Shown one piece after another: positions 33,796-45,076 of a stretch of 64,000 nt of DNA. The position numbers were made by a program, and so were the translations under genes. The stretch is from assembly GCA_028023455.1 (NCBI GenBank), contig JAQFVV010000459.1:248001-312000 (forward strand), given 5' to 3'. Each line of letters starts with the position of its first letter. The stretch's first letter is position 1. This DNA comes from Epiperipatus broadwayi (Eukaryota; Onychophora; Udeonychophora; Euonychophora; Peripatidae). A model generated the notes under the pieces. The model did not search any database. It had not been told where the DNA came from and saw only the letters and a program-made list of their open reading frames with translations.

Positions 33796-36446
33796 TGTAA
33801 CAGTCAAAAAACATGTGACTTGTAAACATAATGCAGAATTCGACCATCATACAGAACAGCAGCACCATCGAGGTAGCGAAGCCACCCATGTTACTGAGTT
33901 CGAACATAGTTTATCGGTTCCACAATACAATCCATGAAACGACATCTGATGCAATATTAGTAAATATTTCTTTATGCACGGTGGTCAGGGATATGCAAGA
34001 GATTCATGATTTTATTCTCAAGTTAGCCATTAATCAAACTAATATTAATTAAACATTCATATTTACATAATCGAGGAAATATATAGAATGGGTATTGAAT
34101 AAATGAAACGTAACTGCAGACGTATAGTTTAAAATTATTTATTCACACATTTTAATAAGAAAATCATTTACTAATAATATTTTATGGATTCAAAGCTTCA
34201 TTAGCGGGATTTGCAATACTATTATATTTTAAAGAATACATTTATTTATTTATACATTATTTTATATTGAGTATTTCAGTAGCCATATTTCCGATACTGT
34301 AATGTTTACAAAAGGAATACATTTATTTGTTTCAACCTTATTTTATCTTGAGGACCTCAGTAATGGTATTTCTGATACTGTAATGTTTACAAAAGGAATT
34401 CATTTATTTGAAGGTGTAATCTAGCTACCTAAAATTCTCGAGTAAGTATTTCTAATGCATGCCTTGGGGAATTTATACCTTTGCAATGCAAGAGTCTAAA
34501 GTAAGATTTAAGAATAGCAGCGGACTTATATTTATTTAATTAAAATATTTATTTTATGACTAAGGGCAAACATTTATTTGAGAGTGAATTATGAAGATAA
34601 TGCAGAGGTGGAGTGATACATAGAATAATAAAATTAAGTAAAGGAACACATGGTACGGTTTAGAAAGGCGATATGGAATGTCAGTATATCAAAACCGCAA
34701 TGCCACGAATGGGTTTATAAGAATGCGGGCTGGTCTCTGCCATCGGCCCGATGAAGTAAGGTGTCACATAAGCAGAACCAGAGACAAGCGGTCTGTGTCA
34801 CAGTTTGCCAGCTGGCTGCGTAACTTCGTCAAATCCTACGGGAGCACCCATTATGCCCGCTTGTGTAGGATGACTGGGGTTAATTTCAACCCTGAAGAAT
34901 CCAGAAATTTCACAGCGGAATGGGTCATCGCATCTCTAAAACATAACACATGTATACTGTATAAACGATTATGATGAGATTTAAATAGATTTCTGACTCG
35001 GCCCTACATTATCAACATTTACTAAAGAACATTGGCAACTCTCAAAGAAATGTAATTTGATGGAATTATTCATTAAGATTTAATATATACAAAACATATC
35101 TAAACTGGGAATGATTACAACTAATATGCCAGCCATTTGCAAAATTGTAGACCCCTGCATTACAATAAATGAAGCATTGAATGCATGTCGGTTTATATGA
35201 AAATTAAATTATTTATGAAAGTAATGTTAATGAAATCTGACATGCATTCACTATTTCAAGCAATCATAGATTTAAACTTTGAACACTGAGACAATTATTA
35301 GCATGCAATAATTAAATAATAAATATAGATAAAATGTAGATTTTTGAAATACACACCCAAGAAAGATAGAATGAGGTAAGCTAGATTATTAGAGAAATTT
35401 ACACATTAAGTTAACTATTCAATTTTAGTTATACAAATGGTAGTTTTTACATTTTACAATTTAGATAAGTAATATAAAGAAGAGCTATAGCATGTTATTA
35501 GAGTACTCTAGAGTTTGAGCACAGACAGGTACTTGTTTTATAAGAAGTTTTCCAAGTCCATTGGTTTAGTGGCAAATAGTTCACGAGTGGCAATTCTTTC
35601 TTGTATTTAAATATTTCATTTACTTTAACAGCAGCAGCAGCTTTCTCATTTATTTCAGGCAGCAGATCTTCATGGTGAATTTATGATGGGCAATGGAAAG
35701 TTTGGCATCCGATAGGCCATCTCCCGATGGAGAATAATCTAGGTGCTTTTACTCGGTCATACCTTGGCAGGAACAATTTATTTTTATATTTTGGAGACTC
35801 TCAGTGATTGAGAGCAAAGCTAAAGTTTAAGTGAATGTCTCCAGCAAGTCTAAGATGGCCTCTTTTCTTATCTTGATCTTTCACATTTTTGTTGAGGTAT
35901 TTTTAGGTTCTACTTAATCTGCCCTGAGGATAATCAATGCATTTTGTTGGTTTTAATTAAAGAAAGCTGCCATTCTATTGTTTACATTTTACATTTACTA
36001 ATTACATTTTGGGGAATTTTTCTTTAATTAATCTATTATCTATCACTGACCGATGCTTTTAAATTTCAAAGACAAAAAGGGAACATAAGATTATTTTAAC
36101 TTTTAATTAAATATTACATCAGATTTTTTTAGAATTATTATTAAACGAAATTTAAACAAAGCAATAAATATGAACTTTATAATCCAAAATAAATGATTAA
36201 AATTATACAAAATTATATAACTAAAAGAAATCTAAATTATATTATTTTATCCCTATTTATTGCCTTTAATTTGAGATCGAAATGTGTGGTGTTTATGCTG
36301 AATTCTACATATATTTATACATTTTTAATATTGCTACACACACAATTCTATACCAAAAAGTTTAAATTTGGGGGGGATAGACTGGTCAGTGAGAGACGAC
36401 AGAAAAAGGTGAAACTTAAGATTCGAATACGAATCTTACTGTTTCA
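33796..36446 (-). repeat. 5' LTR of the gypsy element
   Basis: 2651 bp and co-linear with the LTR at 25776. It carries the same three ~85-bp internal units (about 34180-34410) and GC-richer block (34720-34960). In this copy the plus strand of the block is open for 98 codons (34678-34974). Its end, CTGTTTCA at 36439-36446, abuts the (TA)n tail of the RTE element. Confidence 0.95.
34678..34974 (+). CDS. Antisense ORF inside the gypsy LTR, unknown
   Basis: 98 codons on the strand opposite to gag-pol, in a GC-richer island with protein-like composition (FASWLRNFVKSYGS, RLCRMTGVNFNPEES). The other LTR has the same island, but a 1-nt insertion (near 26705) shifts its frame, and many differences between the LTRs change amino acids. 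No family was recognised. It may be a by-product of a promoter island rather than a gene; expression is not shown by the sequence. Confidence 0.25.
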   Translation: MSVYQNRNATNGFIRMRAGLCHRPDEVRCHISRTRDKRSVSQFASWLRNFVKSYGSTHYARLCRMTGVNFNPEESRNFTAEWVIASLKHNTCILYKRL

Positions 36447-39400
36447 ATATATATATATCATCATCATCATTATCAACCATTATCAATCCACTGCAGGATG
36501 AAGGTCTCTCCAAGTTTAATCCATCTTCTCCGATCTTTAGCTTCTCTTCTCCACATCACCCCTACACATTTTCTTATTTCATCCATCCATCTTACATGTG
36601 GTCTCCTTCTGGGTCTTTTACAATCTCTTGGAATCCAGTTTAAAATTTCAATTGTCCATCTATTATCATCTCTTCTAGCAATATGTCCAGCCCAACTCCA
36701 CTTCAATCTTTTAATTTTTTCAATGAGGTCAGTAACACCTGTTTGTTCTCTTACCCATACATTGCGTTTTCGATCTCTTCTTGTTACTCCCAACATACAT
36801 CTCTCCATACTTCTTTGAGTGGTCTGAAGTCTCTGTATTGATCTTCTATTAAGTGTCCAAGTCTCAGATCCATAAGTAAGAACTGGTAAAACAGATTTGT
36901 TAAAAACTTTTCTTTTCAAACACATAGGCATATTTCCTTTTAATATCAAGTTATTTCTACCAAAAGCACTCCAACCAAGTTTAATTCTATGATTAATTTC
37001 CTCTATTATGTTTCCATCTGTATTAATAATCTGACCAAGGTATTTGTAACTCTTAACTTCTTCTAATTTATCATAATCAATCTTTATTTTCATATTTTGA
37101 GCAAATCGATTAAACATTACTTTAGTCTTTTTAACATTTATCTTTAGTCCTACTTTCCTACTTTCATCTGATAACTCCTGCAACATTTCCTGCAGCTCGG
37201 AAGCATTATTTGCAAAAACAACTACATCATCTGCGAAATCTAAATGACTTAAATAATCTCCATTTACTTTCACTCCTTTAGTTTCCCATTTTAATCCACA
37301 AAATACTTCTTGCAGCACTGCTGTAAAAAGTTTTGGAGATATGGAGTCACCTTGTCTTACACCTTTCTCAATGTTGACTTTCCCAGTATCATTATGTAAT
37401 CTAATTGTTGCTGTTGCATTTTTATAAATATTCTTTAAAATATGACAATATCCTGGATCTATACCTTGATGATCCAATGCTTTAATCACTGAAGAAATGT
37501 TTATAGAATAAAATGCCTTTTCATAATCTACAAATCCAGAACATAATGACAACTCATATTCATTTGTCCTTTCTATAACTTCTCTCAATACTTGAATATG
37601 ATCTACTGTACTAAAACCACTTTCAAATCCAGCTTGTTCTCTTGGTTGGTGAAAATCCAAGGTTCTCTGTAGACGAGTTGTAATTATCTTGGTAAAAATT
37701 TTATATAAAACTGATAAAAGGCTGATAGGTCTGTAATTTCTAATATCTTCTTTATCACCTTTTTTAAATATTAATATTATTACTGCATTCTTCCAATCAT
37801 CCGGTACATCTTTATCATTTAGACATTTGGTATATAACTTTGCTAATATTTTTTCTGTTTCTTCACCTGCTTCTTTTAATATATCAATTATAATTCCATC
37901 ATTACCTGGAGCCTTTCCTTTTTTCATACATTTAATTGCATTTCTCACTTCTTCATTTAAAATTCTGGGCAATTCGGAAGATGTAATATATATAGGAGGT
38001 ACTTGTTCTTTATTACTATATAATTCTTGATAAAAATCTTCTACCAATTTCATAATGTCATCCCTCTTTTTAGTAATAAGTCCATCTTTTTTCCTTATTG
38101 CAGATATAAATTTCCTACCAATACCAAAATGTTGTTTTACATTCTTAAGACTTTTATTTTCTTCTACAGCTTTTCTTGCTAGTTCACAGTTATACTTTCT
38201 TATATCATTTTCAACTCTTTTCCGCACCATTTTACAAAATTCGAGATATTCAATTCTTTTTAATGCATCATTCTTGCATATCTTCATATTCCTTCTTTTC
38301 TTCATAAGTTCTCTAGTCTCAGTAGAAATTTTATTAGTCAATTGCAGCTTTTTTCTACCAGCTATCTTTGTTGCAGTTTTTAAAAGTGTATCAGTTATTT
38401 TCATATTAATTTCATTCAAATCTGAATCATGTTCAAAATCTACTAATACTTGAAACCGATTTGTAAGTTCTAATTTAAATTCATTAGAATGTTTCTGAAG
38501 ATTAGGAATATCAACTGTAAATATAGTTTTTCTTAATAATTTTTGTCTCTCTAGTTTTACATTAACATGTATCTTACCCCTTACTAATCGATGATCACTT
38601 CCTGTGTTAAATTTATTAAGAACATTACAATCTTGAAATATGTATTTCCTGTTAGTCAAAATATAATCCAATTCTGCTGTACCTTCATTTGGATGCTTCC
38701 ATGTCCATTTCCTTCTAACATTTTTCTCAAAAAAAGAATTCATAATATAAAGTTTTTCCATCTCTGCAAACTCCACAAGTCTATGTCCTCTCTCATTTCT
38801 ATTACCATAACCAAAATTACCTACAACACTTTCATCTTTCATTTGTTTACCAATTCTAGCATTAAAATCTCCCATAACAATTTTAAAATGTTGTTTACTC
38901 TGATCAAAAGCCTTTTGTACATCCATATAAAAATCTTCTACTACTTCATCACTGTGAGAACTTGTTGGGGCATAAACCTGAATTATCTGCATTTGATATC
39001 TGCTATTAAGTTGTATAACTAATCTTGCCACTTTGTCTGATACACCATCAATCTCCACAATATTGTTCTTCCACTTTTTATTTATAATGAATCCTACTCC
39101 ACTTGTATTTCCAATATTTGTGCCTTTATAATAGAGCATATGTCCACTTTTTAAATCAATTGTCTCTTTACCTTTTCTTCTAATTTCACAAAGTCCAATA
39201 ATATCCCATTTAATATAAGAGAGTTCTTCTTCTAATTCTTGCAATCTTCCTTCACTTGAAAGTGATCTGCAGTTGTAAGTACCTAAATAAAAAGTCGTCA
39301 TCAAATGGCAGCCTGGGTCTGCCTCCAGGATATTCTTAGCACCCTCCACCTTCGGCCACCAACCGCTGCCTTGGTTGGTGACTTTACAGCCTCCTGGGAT

Positions 39401-39760
39401 TAAGGGCCATGCTTTATTTTTGTCTGTCATAATTGTATAATTGGGAAAAATCTTTATCATTTACACAAACATTCATTCTGCCTTATCAGGCACTGAGAAG
39501 AAAGACCATGGTGTTTCTTGATCTTAAACTCAGAGGTAAAAAGCCAATAAACTCACCATGCTGGCTAATGCGTGTTGGTGAGCAGCCCATCCATGTTCGT
39601 ATACTATATGAATAAACATATAGTAATAACAGCTGCAACGACAAGAACGTATGGAGTGGACATTAGGAATTTGCCCTGCTCGGTTCCTTTAAGGCCTCCA
39701 AGAGGAATCAAAGGGTCTCCTTTCAGTTAATAGCAAACTCCTTTCTGCAGCCATGTTGTT
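36447..39760 (-). mobile_element. Full-length RTE/BovB-type non-LTR retrotransposon
   Basis: One ORF, a GC-richer 5' leader extending to about 39760, and a 3' end directly after the stop codon. On the minus strand the 3' end reads TGGTTGATAATGATGATGAT followed by (AT)n, the short-repeat tail typical of RTE/BovB elements instead of poly-A. A small hairpin (39604-39623, CTATATG/CATATAG) lies in the leader. The exact 5' end and target duplication were not determined. The gypsy element was inserted into the tail. Confidence 0.88.
36473..39460 (-). CDS. RTE/BovB endonuclease-reverse transcriptase, intact 995-residue ORF
   Basis: Makes the protein that nicks target DNA and copies the element RNA at the nick. 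The apurinic-type endonuclease spans residues ~58-295: TYNCRS (Asn63), CEIRRKG (Glu92), YAPTSS (163-168), GDFNARIG (Asp198, Asn200), ELDYIL (Asp265) and GSDHRL (Asp289, His290). The reverse transcriptase spans ~500-780: [24 protein letters not shown] (Asp645), VRQGDSISP and FADDVV (Asp744, Asp745). The C-terminus has [30 protein letters not shown] and LGETFILQW, as in RTE/BovB proteins of insects and other animals. No stop or frameshift interrupts it and all catalytic residues are present. The true start may be M11 or M54 rather than M1, since little precedes the endonuclease in the family. It may still be mobilisation-competent or be recently inserted. Confidence 0.95.
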   Translation of the reverse strand: MIKIFPNYTIMTDKNKAWPLIPGGCKVTNQGSGWWPKVEGAKNILEADPGCHLMTTFYLGTYNCRSLSSEGRLQELEEELSYIKWDIIGLCEIRRKGKETIDLKSGHMLYYKGTNIGNTSGVGFIINKKWKNNIVEIDGVSDKVARLVIQLNSRYQMQIIQVYAPTSSHSDEVVEDFYMDVQKAFDQSKQHFKIVMGDFNARIGKQMKDESVVGNFGYGNRNERGHRLVEFAEMEKLYIMNSFFEKNVRRKWTWKHPNEGTAELDYILTNRKYIFQDCNVLNKFNTGSDHRLVRGKIHVNVKLERQKLLRKTIFTVDIPNLQKHSNEFKLELTNRFQVLVDFEHDSDLNEINMKITDTLLKTATKIAGRKKLQLTNKISTETRELMKKRRNMKICKNDALKRIEYLEFCKMVRKRVENDIRKYNCELARKAVEENKSLKNVKQHFGIGRKFISAIRKKDGLITKKRDDIMKLVEDFYQELYSNKEQVPPIYITSSELPRILNEEVRNAIKCMKKGKAPGNDGIIIDILKEAGEETEKILAKLYTKCLNDKDVPDDWKNAVIILIFKKGDKEDIRNYRPISLLSVLYKIFTKIITTRLQRTLDFHQPREQAGFESGFSTVDHIQVLREVIERTNEYELSLCSGFVDYEKAFYSINISSVIKALDHQGIDPGYCHILKNIYKNATATIRLHNDTGKVNIEKGVRQGDSISPKLFTAVLQEVFCGLKWETKGVKVNGDYLSHLDFADDVVVFANNASELQEMLQELSDESRKVGLKINVKKTKVMFNRFAQNMKIKIDYDKLEEVKSYKYLGQIINTDGNIIEEINHRIKLGWSAFGRNNLILKGNMPMCLKRKVFNKSVLPVLTYGSETWTLNRRSIQRLQTTQRSMERCMLGVTRRDRKRNVWVREQTGVTDLIEKIKRLKWSWAGHIARRDDNRWTIEILNWIPRDCKRPRRRPHVRWMDEIRKCVGVMWRREAKDRRRWIKLGETFILQWIDNG

Positions 39761-39764
39761 TGCA

Positions 39765-40984
39765 TTATCTTTAAATTTCTAAATAATTAATTTTTCTTTC
39801 TTATAAAAACTTAAATAATTTATTTATTATTTTATGACATTGAATATATAGCATTTTAATGATAATTTTAAATGATATAGTTATTATCTTTTTACATATA
39901 TAATCAGACTAGACAATTCACAAGCTTAAAATGTGCCTGAAGGTTTGTGATGATGGTCTGTTGGATGGGAAAATATATTAGATTATTTCCATCATCTATT
40001 ATTAAATGTTTAATGTACAGATAAATGTAGACTTTATTTAAATTTTCCAAATACAAACAACTTGTTAGTAACACAAATAAATGTTAAGTAACAAACATAG
40101 AATGTAGACTAGGTTTAATATCATGTTTAGCAATGAAGAAAATGGATTTTACAAATATTTCTCTAAGCTTATGCATTTTCGCATTTTAATTTCCAACTTA
40201 GTATCTAAATCTCAAAAGTATATACACTTTTCATACGAATTTTGTAATTCTTCGAATCATGTACTGTTCAAGTTAATATGAAAAGATAAGTAAACTAATA
40301 AAAAGCACTAAGCCAGCTTTCAGAAGATTACTGCCAGAATCATAACTTGTATCAGGAAAGACTCAATTTTCTAAGATGTTCTCTAAAGACATATCATAAT
40401 TAAAATATACAATGAAGTCATGAATTAGAAATAAAAGTAACTAATTTCCAAGAGCTGTGAATAACTTAATGGATAAACATCAATTAATTATGGAAAGTAT
40501 AGAATGATACCTACTAAATATATTCCTTTAACTTTGCTGGTATTAAAGCCGTAATTTATTAATATTGTCATAAATCGGGGAATGAAACCTATAAATTTGT
40601 TTATTTTGTGTATATCTATCTATTAGTTTGTTTATAGCTCTTTGGAGTTAGTTACCTCCATTTAAATTTCATATTGTTAAACTATGATTATTTTACTCAC
40701 ATAAAGCAAGAAAAAAACTTGCCTGCTTGAGGGAGCCAGGAATTCCAGTTAACTTTGTAACTGGCATCACATTTTTATTTCTTTTTTCTTAGGTTGGAGA
40801 ATTAAATTTTCTTAAAACTATTCAAAGTTAAAAGAGCAATTCCTTAACTCTCTTTCCATGCAAGAATTATGTCACTATTTGTTAACAGGTAACAATAATT
40901 ATAACCTTTATAAAGCTGGGGAAAATTTTATCATTACCATTAATTATTCTAGAGATCTCTATGGTGATTTTTGCCTTTTTAAAG
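39765..40984. other. Gene-free AT-rich stretch
   Basis: No ORF, strong repeat or RNA gene is seen. Confidence 0.5.
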
Positions 40985-41760
40985 AAGAAATTGGATTTCA
41001 CTTTGCTTTGCTGACTGAGTGAGGGAGTCTGGCTGCTGGCAAGATGTTTGGGATCTAAATCTCAGTTTCTATGAAGGTGTGGGTTGGGAGACAGACACTG
41101 GGGGGAGGGATCGTTATCGAATTGGATTTTCTTGTTGTTGGAAAACACAATAATATTACTTCTTGCAGTTTTAGTGCTTTTGTAGTAAACCAGAGATTCA
41201 CCTTTTCTGACTGTTTGAGGGGATTCTGGTAGTTGGGAGGATCCCTAAAAGTCCAAATCATGGCTCCTATGGTGTGAGGAGCTGTAAGAAGGGTGTTAAG
41301 GAGATTATTACCAATTTAGACTTTCTCATTCATAAGAAAGCATTTGAAACATTAATTATTGCAGTTTTGGGGCTTTTGTTATAGATCAACATTTTTATCT
41401 TTGCTTTCCAAGTGGGATATGGGGGTTGGGAGAGTCCCTGGAAGCCTAAATCGCCATTTTTATGGGGTTGAATTGAGAGGAGGATGTTAAGGAGACTGAG
41501 ACCAATTTTGATTACTTCATTCATAAGCTGGAAATTTTGGCATTATTATGTTGTTGACAATTTGTGATACAAAGATTTCACCTTTGCTGTCTGGGTGAGG
41601 GAATCTAGAGGTAGGTGGTCCCTGGGAAACTAAATTGCAGTTCATTGAAAAAGGAACTGCAAGGAGGGTGTTAAGGGGATTGTTGATGATTCTGATTCCC
41701 TCATTTATAAAAAGCAATAGTCGCATTAGCTATATGGATGCAGTAATTAAAACTGGAGAC
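40985..41760. repeat. About four tandem units of ~195 bp
   Basis: A block resembling TTTCACCTTTGCTGTCTGAGTGAGGG, then TGGKAGGTTGGGA, CCCTGGAAGCCTAAATC and AAGGAGGGTGTTAAGGAGAT recurs with starts near 40996, 41194, 41391 and 41574. Units are clearly diverged. The minus-strand ORFs at 41055-41261, 41330-41524 and 41517-41726 are translations of this repeat. Confidence 0.8.
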
Positions 41761-44738
41761 TTTACCTAGTAAATAACAATTTCACTGAACAGTAATTTAT
41801 TTTGGTCTGTGTCTGATCATTGCCTTAAGATGTTTCTCAAGCACTCACTCATCTATCTTAAATTGGATCGCATATAATAGACTCTCCAAATGTTATTCAT
41901 TTTGAAGTCTAAACTTCATAGATCATTTTTAATTACAACAATCATTATTACCAATTATTAATTAGCTCATGGAATAAGGCCACCATTGGTTAATCAGACT
42001 ATGCATTACTGCTCCTGGTTTTTCACAGGATCTCAAGTTGTTGAAACAAGATAGTCAAAATTCAATTCCTGAAGCCAATTCTGCATTATACGATGCAAAT
42101 CAACAGCAGCTCTTTGAATTAACAATAAATCTTTATATAACACATAATGTAGGCAGATGACTTTGGGAGTATATACTAAGGCTCCCAATTTAAAAAATGA
42201 AGAGAAATTCAACAAGTCACCCATAGAAATTTCTGGAGTTTTCTGCTATGATTAAACTTTGGAATAAAACTACTGTCCCAATATATCATCAATTCCCTCA
42301 GTGACTGTCCTTGAAATAACAACTGAGGAGATACTATTTTCAACACTTCTATTGTCCAGGGAAAGCAATCTCATGAACTCTTAACTTGACTCATTGCATC
42401 CCTCTTAAAAATCCTACCCTCTGCTCTATTACCGCTTGCTGTCTTATTATGACATTATTGCCATTGCTTAATCTCAGAGAAGTCAATCTATGTACTTCAT
42501 TGTAACTCAACCTTATGTACACCTTAAGTTTTAACTAAAGTTCATCTTCGAGAATAAAGCAAGAAAAAACCTATGCTGTGATTCAAATTATTTCGGATTT
42601 CTTCATAATAATTGCTAATAACTAATTATCTTAAAAACATATGCTAAGTAGTTAATAACTAAATTATAAATTTAATTACATCTTGTAATGAGTATATATA
42701 CTGTTTATAATGTAATATATTATATTACTACAAAATTTCGATGTTGTATTTTGTTTAATTGTTTCTTTTAAATATTGGATGGCAATACAAAATAATATTG
42801 GAATATCTAATCAATAAATTTCAGATTCACTGTGCTTTCCAGAGTAAAATACAGCTTGGTGAATATTAAAAAAATACAATAGAACAAATAAAAACGAAAC
42901 AGTTTCATGGTTACAATAAATATTTTTTTTTTACAAATTAATTTAAAACTACACTTTGTGTTCTTCATTTATGATTTCAAAATGTTTTTATTTGATAAAG
43001 AATTGCAAACATGAAAAGTAAGTTGTTCATTTAAATTATCTTTTTTTAGGTTTTTTGTTTATACTGTAAAAATAAATTTTATTGACTTTATTTATATTGT
43101 TTGTTCTCAAAACGGTGCATATTTTTATTCTAAAAGAAAAATTCTCATACCCAGTTGTATATTGTTTTTTTTTTTAAAAATAATTATGATATTCTAAGAT
43201 TTCTTTGGTAAAGTAAATGAAGAAGCTGTATTGGTATTTTTGTAGCAGAAAGATCTAATTAACAGTGTTGAAAATAAACAACCTTGCATCAAATGCAGTT
43301 GTTTACTATGATGGAGGAAAAAAAGTGGGTATTTAGAGCAATTTTTCTTTAACCACATCATGACTGCCAAATTAATCATTCCATGTGAGATAGCATTGCT
43401 TTTTTGTGGTTTTTTATGAAATAAAAAGAAAACTATTGGCAACACTAATAAAAAAAATTAACCTTTTTTCAATTTGCTGTTTTACAACAAATAAGTTTAT
43501 TTTAATTTTTTTGTATTTTCTTACATAACAAATAAAAAGATTTTAGTCTCAATTATTTTGACCTTTACTATTATTATTTTTATAAAAGTGGATAATACTT
43601 ATAACTGACTTCATTTTTTTCTGAAATTTTCAAATTCAAAATATATATATATAAATAAAGGCAAATAAGAATATTAAAAATTCCAAACAAACCTATCAGT
43701 CACAAATAGTAAGATACTCTTTGAAATTATATATTAAATTTATAAATTAATTTGTATTAGATACTATTCCAAGAATTCAAAATAAAGTTTTAAAAATTTG
43801 CGAATTGGCTGCACTTTTTTGTATCTCTCCCTCCCCCATACACTTCCATTTTTCTCAAAACAAAATATATAATTGAAAAAACAAATAATACTAAAAGTTT
43901 GAAACAAACCTTTCAATGAAAAAGGGTTTAAGATTGCACATTGAGTTTATAAATTACTTTTTCAAACAAAGGAATCTTAAATTTATGGATTAATTATCAC
44001 ATTATTGAATTATAATGTCTTAAAGATTAAACTAATGAGTTGTAGGTGCCCTAACACATCTGTACTTTAATATAAATATAATGAAAATTATATTTATTTA
44101 TCTAATCACATCTGTACTTTAATATAAATATAATGAGAATTTTATTTATTTATCTAATATTTCTTTAATGTTGTATAAATACTGTATATCATATATAGAT
44201 ATATATTGTTAAATAAATGTAACTACAATGTGTTTTCTTATTACTTTCAATACATTTTATTTTCAAAATCGTTTAACATAATTAATTAATATATGTGATT
44301 AAAAATAATGTTACGAACGGCATAATTTATTACTAAAAGTAATGGTTAAAAAGTGTTAAAAGTGATATTAAAGTTTTGATTACTGTGAAGACATTCACAG
44401 TTGACATTCACAGTTTTGTTTATATTTAACAAACTTTAAATAATAGAACTTCTACACAGGCAGTGGTGAAATTCAATAAATAATTATTATACATCTCCAG
44501 ATTTTTTTACTTTAACAATATGTTTTAATATTTATTTTTTAAAATGTTGTTATACATCTTAATCGGTATTAAGAGTACAATATAAACCTTTCTATTAGGT
44601 ACTTTTTATTATAAAATATCATAATGCATTAATAAAATACATTATTTATATAAAGCCATAATAATATATAACAATAATATAACACCAAATGGAGAGTAAG
44701 TACATATTACTTCATACTAACTGTACATTATTCAACAG
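41761..44738. other. Gene-free AT-rich stretch
   Basis: Nothing protein-coding is supported; ORFs at 42033-42224 and 43194-43445 are not believed. A 52-bp duplication at 44055-44158 is listed separately. Confidence 0.5.
44055..44158. repeat. 52-bp tandem duplication
   Basis: Units 44055-44106 and 44107-44158 are nearly identical and start CACATCTGTACTTTAATA. Confidence 0.9.
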
Positions 44739-44825
44739 CACTAAGCAGTTTAGCGCAGTGATAAAATAGCAGGCTAAAATTGACAAGTTTGTGCTCAAAT
44801 CACCTAATAAAGTCCCAAGCGGTAA
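44738..44825 (+). mobile_element. tRNA-derived SINE-like head
   Basis: CAGTTTAGCGCAGTGATAAA resembles an A-box (TAGCGCAGTGGTA) and GTGCTCAAATCACC about 45 bp on resembles a B-box (GGTTCAAATCACC). The spacing fits a tRNA-derived promoter. It lies 250 bp past the 3' end of the GPCR gene. Confidence 0.5.
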
Positions 44826-45076
44826 ACTAATTTAAAATATTCTTATTCTTTTTGTTGAATTATTAAACAAATAAAAAAAGGTATGCATTTGCTTAAAGAT
44901 TACATTCAATTATAAATATTGATACACTCACCTTTATCTATCATTAGTTTTCATATTGTTTTACTGAAAATTGTTCTATTTGCAGTCCACTACGCTAGAT
45001 TTGGCAAAACTAGAGTTTTCTTAAGTGCATCACATGTTGACATTAAATGGAAAAAAAAAACTAATCAATTCTTATT

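Larger units (their letters stand above)
25776..36446 (-). mobile_element. Full-length Ty3/gypsy-type LTR retrotransposon with ~2.65-kb LTRs
   Basis: Two direct repeats (25776-28421 and 33796-36446), both starting TGTAACAG and ending CTGTTTCA, flank a minus-strand gag-protease-RT-RNase H-integrase region. A purine-rich tract (minus strand, 28422-28437) abuts the 3' LTR. The insertion is in a (TA)n tract, giving ATAT on both sides as a possible 4-bp duplication that cannot be told from the microsatellite. No convincing primer-binding site is visible directly inside the 5' LTR. Total length is about 10.7 kb, half of it LTR. There is no env-like ORF. Several frameshifts disable it. Confidence 0.93.

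Noticed and set aside
36193-36501. 102-codon plus-strand ORF at the 5' LTR/RTE junction
   Set aside because: It runs across the transposon boundary and ends in the (TA)n/(ATC)n tail, so it cannot be a real gene.
36498-39022. Plus-strand ORFs of 67-143 codons
   Set aside because: All lie opposite the intact RTE ORF and have no motif; they are antisense shadows.
44938-45060. Possible further coding exon past the GPCR stop codon
   Set aside because: The receptor already has a complete TM7 and C-tail; downstream sequence is AT-rich with no open frame.
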